Source of the DNA: Maledivibacter sp.
Lineage (GTDB): Bacteria > Bacillota > Clostridia > Peptostreptococcales > Caminicellaceae
Reading direction: 5' to 3'
DNA length: 64,000 nt
Assembly: GCA_025210375.1 (NCBI GenBank)
Contig: JAOASB010000002.1
Location: 1-64,000 of the forward strand
The notes below the pieces were generated by a model that saw only the letters and a list, made by a program, of their open reading frames with translations, searched no databases and was not told where the DNA came from. The position numbers were made by a program, and so were the translations under genes. This document shows, in pieces, positions 61,049-64,000 of the stretch. How positions within the stretch are numbered: the stretch's first letter is position 1; each line of letters opens with the position of its first letter.

Positions 61049-61594
61049 GTGAAGAATAGAGATATCGCTTATATGGCGATAAGAATCTTAAGTATTTATA
61101 CTTTTATTCAAGCATGTATTAATCTTGTTTATTTTATAAACTCTACAATTATAGTTGGCAACAATGGTATTAGCTTCTTGCAAATGTTTATTGGATTTTT
61201 TGGGCCTTTTGTTTTATTACTAGGATGGGGCATTTTATTGTGGATATTCACTGATAGAATTTGCAATTTTATTGTTGTTAGAAAAGAAGATATGAAGGAT
61301 GGACAAAATCGACTTACAATTGAGAGTATCCAATCAATGGCCTTTTCCATAGTGGGGTTAATTATTTTTGTAAAAGCAATACCACAGGCTGTAAGAATAA
61401 TTCCACAAGTTAAATTTTCAATAGGGGAATATGCATTGGGAAATGAACAATTAAGAGTGAAAATGACTTTTCAAGTTATAGAAAAAATACTTGAATTAAT
61501 TATTGGATTTAGTCTTTTTGTAGGTGGGAAAGGTCTTGTTGGTATATTAAAAAAATTGAGGAATTTGGGATTGGAACAAGAAGATAAAAAGTAA
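61049..61594 (+). CDS. Multi-span membrane protein of unknown function
   Basis: About 181 residues with four predicted membrane segments (about 10-33, 43-70, 92-110, 150-172). I chose the GTG at 61049 (GAGAGGGG 8 bases upstream); a longer frame reaches back to 60962, where spacing to AGGAG is zero. No motif was recognised. The next gene is a separate small lipoprotein-like gene. Confidence 0.65.
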   Translation: MKNRDIAYMAIRILSIYTFIQACINLVYFINSTIIVGNNGISFLQMFIGFFGPFVLLLGWGILLWIFTDRICNFIVVRKEDMKDGQNRLTIESIQSMAFSIVGLIIFVKAIPQAVRIIPQVKFSIGEYALGNEQLRVKMTFQVIEKILELIIGFSLFVGGKGLVGILKKLRNLGLEQEDKK

Positions 61595-61760
61595 TAAGTT
61601 AAGAGCAGTAAATCCATTTACTGAGTGTAAAACTGCTAAGACGATATTCCCCGAGAACTGTGATATGGATGATGGTTCTTTGGTGACTGTGGAATCAAAT
61701 ATTTCAATATAATATGAACAGCCCAACAAAGGTGGGTTCTAATTCATGGGGGGTGACTGT

Positions 61761-62312
61761 ATGAAGAAAAAGAAGTGGATTTTTTCAGTAGCTATGATTT
61801 TTATCTTGATAGGGTGTATATCCATAGTAATTATGTCTCGTCCAAAAAATGATATTACTTCAATGGAAAAAATGATTTCAAAACGGATTAAAGCTAATGA
61901 AACAGTCATGGTGTATAACGAGATTGTCATCGATGATTATAGACTTGATAGTTATATACTAAAAGATGCACAGGAGTATCAAAAAGTTGGCTATGCACTT
62001 TTTAGAGTAAATAAAGACGGTAACTATGAAATTATTAATGTTATAGATGCAGACAAAACTACTAAAATTGCAAATGATATTACTTTATATGAAATTTCTC
62101 AGTTAAGAGCAGGAGATTTTTCAATTAATACATCTTTATTTGTTATCAGTAATAATCCTCAGCTTGCTAAAATAGAACGAATAATGGAAAACGGAGAAAT
62201 TAAAATAAAAAAAGTTACTGATAACCCATCTATTAGCTTTTTTGATGATTTAAATGAAAGTTCTAGAGTTAGATATAACTTCTATAATCAGAATGGAGAC
62301 ATATTAAAGTAG
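61761..62312 (+). CDS. Putative lipoprotein or membrane-anchored protein of unknown function
   Basis: 183 residues. The N-terminus (MKKKKWIFSVAMIFILIGC) has a lipobox-like LIGC at residues 16-19; otherwise it is a single membrane anchor. The outer part is alpha/beta, with 'LDSYILKDAQEYQKVGYALF' and 'YEIINVIDADKTTKI'. It resembles small sensor-like exported proteins but I recognise no family. The ATG at 61761 follows GGGGGGTGA. Confidence 0.7.
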   Translation: MKKKKWIFSVAMIFILIGCISIVIMSRPKNDITSMEKMISKRIKANETVMVYNEIVIDDYRLDSYILKDAQEYQKVGYALFRVNKDGNYEIINVIDADKTTKIANDITLYEISQLRAGDFSINTSLFVISNNPQLAKIERIMENGEIKIKKVTDNPSISFFDDLNESSRVRYNFYNQNGDILK

Positions 62313-62615
62313 AGTCCAAAAGGAGTATTATTTTTATTCTATTATGTGTACTAATAACAATAATTTATAAAAAGCGATAGAATAAATTAAATGAGATAAA
62401 AGATAGTGTTAAAAGAATAGAAGATAAAATTCATTAACATGAATAAGTTTATTAAGGTCAGTAAACAGCATATAAAAATTAGTAGTGTATATAAAGCTGA
62501 ATACATCTGATCTATCTATTACTATATAGAGTAAGTTAGTTGACTGATAGTTCTATGGTTACTAAGAAATAACTGATTTATATGAAAATAAATATTAATG
62601 ATAGGAGCATATATA
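62313..62615. other. Intergenic, apparently degraded region
   Basis: About 300 AT-rich bases with stop codons in all frames. A GAGATAAAAGATAGTG stretch could be the end of a decayed coiled-coil reading frame, but nothing can be called. Confidence 0.4.
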
Positions 62616-62738
62616 ATGTTTTTAATTCAGATGGCAGGTTTTTCTGGTTCTGGAAAATCGACCTTAGCTAAGGAAATATCAAAAGTTTTTAATGTAATAA
62701 ATATAATGCAGAATATAAATATATTGAATGTAGAGTAG
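62616..62738 (+). pseudogene. Truncated P-loop kinase/ATPase remnant
   Basis: A 40-codon frame starting MFLIQMAGFSGSGKSTLAKE, with a perfect Walker A (GFSGSGKST) and AGGAG 9 bases before its ATG, but it stops after residue 40. It looks like the 5' end of a small nucleoside-kinase or adenylylsulfate-kinase-like gene whose remainder has been deleted. The next gene starts 28 bases later. Confidence 0.65.
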
Positions 62739-62765
62739 ATGATTTTGAACAGGGGGGGCAAGATA

Positions 62766-63317
62766 ATGAAATGTATAATACGGAAGGAAATACTAGAAGA
62801 TTATCCTAAAGTTAGAGAAGTTGTTAAATCTGCTTTTTTTAGAGAAAAAAAGGACTTGAAATTTAATGAATGGATTTTGATTGAAAAAATAAGAGAAAGT
62901 GAATATTACATAAATGACTTATCTCTTGTAGCAGAAATTGACGGTATGGTTTTGGGACATATCATGTTTACACCTATGAAAATAAACGGTAGAAATACTT
63001 CTTTTGTTTCTCTTGCTTTAGCACCAGTTGCCGTTCATAAAGATTTTCAAAAACAGGGTATAGGAAAAAAGCTAGTTAAGTCAGGAATAGAAAGTGCTAA
63101 AAATCTTGGATTTGAGTCTATTATTGTTATGGGACATCCAGAATATTACCCTAAATTTGGTTTTGATAAAGCATCAAAGTGGAAAATAGGGACAACAAAT
63201 GATTTTAATGATAAGTGTCTTTTTGTATTAGAATTAGTTGCAGGAGGACTTGCAGATGTATCGGGAATAATCGAGTATTGTCCTGCATTTTACAATGAAA
63301 AAGGAGAATTGATATAG
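62766..63317 (+). CDS. GNAT family N-acetyltransferase (YhbS-like)
   Basis: 183 residues. The GNAT fold has the acetyl-CoA-binding motif 'VHKDFQKQGIGKKLVKSGIE' (Q-x-x-G-I-G, about 93-112) and the YhbS-like 'VMGHPEYYPKFGFDKASKW'. It transfers an acetyl group to an unknown amine. The ATG at 62766 follows GGGGGGG; an earlier in-frame ATG at 62739 lacks a site. Confidence 0.92.
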   Translation: MKCIIRKEILEDYPKVREVVKSAFFREKKDLKFNEWILIEKIRESEYYINDLSLVAEIDGMVLGHIMFTPMKINGRNTSFVSLALAPVAVHKDFQKQGIGKKLVKSGIESAKNLGFESIIVMGHPEYYPKFGFDKASKWKIGTTNDFNDKCLFVLELVAGGLADVSGIIEYCPAFYNEKGELI

Positions 63318-63416
63318 ATTTGCAGTAAGCATTCTATGGGGCTATGGTGATAATGAAAGTTCTGGCTGATATCTGAGCCGAACTAGAAAATCTTTTAGAA
63401 AAGAGATGTATAACCT

Positions 63417-64000
63417 ATGTTTTATATAGTTGGATTAATTTTTGTAATATTGATAGCTACTATAATTGCTTTAGGCACACACGTGGTTGAGGTGGAATTG
63501 AGGAAAATATCAATTAATGTTCCATCTAAATTTAGATATGTTCATATTTCTGATATCCACAATAAGTTGTCATTTGTGAATGGAAGGGTTAGTAATATTA
63601 TAAATTCACGCAATCCTGATTTTGTAGTAGCTACAGGGGATTATTCTAATACTCAAGAAGGTTTACCAAATGTTATTTCAGAATTGGGTGATATTAATTG
63701 TAAGGTATTTATGGTTTTGGGAAACTATGAAAGAGAAGAAGAAAAAAATATCATCAAAAAGAGAGAAATAACATTGGATTTGTTAAAAGATGAAGTATTA
63801 AAATATGATAACCTTAAATTACTTGTCAATGAGGATGCGAAATTAAATTTAAATGAATCTAGGGTATCAATATATGGATTTGATAACTCAACCTATGGGA
63901 ATGAAGAATATAACCCAAAGGATTTCAACTCAGAAAGTGATTATAAAATAATACTAGCTCATTCTCCCAACATAATCAATGTAGTTAGTGAAGAGCAAAT
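63417..64000 (+). CDS. Metallophosphoesterase, N-terminal part (cut by window end)
   Basis: 194 residues are visible before the window ends, in frame and without stop. An N-terminal membrane anchor (about 1-22) precedes a calcineurin-like phosphoesterase domain with the metal-ligand motifs 'HISDIHNK' (D-x-H), 'VATGDYSN' (GD), 'VLGNYERE' (GN-x-E, in place of the usual GNHE) and 'ILAHSPN' (H). This order is that of YkuE-like membrane phosphohydrolases. The replacement of His in the GNH motif by Tyr is unusual. The ATG at 63417 has a weak AAAAGAG site. Confidence 0.85.
   Translation, partial: MFYIVGLIFVILIATIIALGTHVVEVELRKISINVPSKFRYVHISDIHNKLSFVNGRVSNIINSRNPDFVVATGDYSNTQEGLPNVISELGDINCKVFMVLGNYEREEEKNIIKKREITLDLLKDEVLKYDNLKLLVNEDAKLNLNESRVSIYGFDNSTYGNEEYNPKDFNSESDYKIILAHSPNIINVVSEEQ

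Noticed and set aside
1..64000. CRISPR array, prophage or insertion sequence
   Set aside because: No regularly spaced identical repeats with unique spacers, and no transposase, integrase or phage structural genes were found; the repeats present are dispersed palindromic elements.

Overview
The window looks like a stretch of chromosome from an anaerobic, low-GC Gram-positive bacterium of the class Clostridia. The DNA is clearly AT-rich, ribosome-binding sites are strong AGGAGG-type, and TTG/GTG starts are common. It carries a T-box leader, DegS/DegU-like and YesM/YesN-like two-component systems, and a PolA whose proofreading domain has lost its catalytic motif. No phage, transposase, plasmid or CRISPR genes were seen. 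Intergenic DNA is crowded with short palindromic repeats: five families, most with inverted ends, some nested in each other.

Layout. Positions 1-10.7 kb: UPF0180 protein, YgiQ-type radical SAM protein, ACT protein plus homoserine dehydrogenase, a T-box leader and serA, a solitary histidine ammonia-lyase, a UPF0291 protein, CheW and a small secreted protein. 11-19.7 kb: DegS/DegU-like pair, M18 aminopeptidase, LysR regulator, alkyltransferase-like protein, rhodanese, ABC-F ATPase. 19.7-29.6 kb: YesN/YesM, a sugar ABC importer without its ATPase, and two hydrolases of families GH66 and GH15 without signal peptides; together they suggest uptake and cytoplasmic breakdown of isomalto-oligosaccharides (dextran fragments).

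The most striking part is 29.8-45.7 kb, a bacterial microcompartment (BMC) locus. A divergent DeoR-type regulator is followed by a class II aldolase, a CoA-acylating aldehyde dehydrogenase, four single-domain BMC-H shell proteins, a PduL phosphotransacylase, a BMC-P vertex protein, a leaderless solute-binding-like protein, a CoA-disulfide-reductase/NADH-oxidase family flavoprotein and a two-subunit CoA-transferase. A ribose-type ABC importer, 5-methylthioribose kinase (MtnK) and methylthioribose-1-phosphate isomerase (MtnA) complete it. Read together: a 5-substituted ribose (5-methylthioribose or 5-deoxyribose) is imported, phosphorylated at C1, isomerised to the ribulose-1-phosphate and cleaved to dihydroxyacetone phosphate plus an aldehyde. 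The aldehyde ((methylthio)acetaldehyde or acetaldehyde) would be oxidised inside a protein shell to acyl-CoA and acyl phosphate. This joins the known 'DHAP shunt' for S-adenosylmethionine by-products to a microcompartment. The enzyme families are clear; substrate and encapsulation are inferred.

45.8-64 kb: SGNH hydrolase, a secreted protein with a copper-amine-oxidase-like N-terminal domain, an acetoacetate-decarboxylase-like protein divergent from an AraC regulator, tRNA-Leu(CAA), a membrane metal-dependent hydrolase, an ECF sigma / anti-sigma (DUF4349) / SIMPL-domain cluster, polA-coaE-lytic transglycosylase, nicotinate phosphoribosyltransferase, tRNA-Leu(GAG) with a candidate 6S RNA downstream, three poorly known small genes including a truncated P-loop remnant, a GNAT acetyltransferase, and a metallophosphoesterase cut by the window end.
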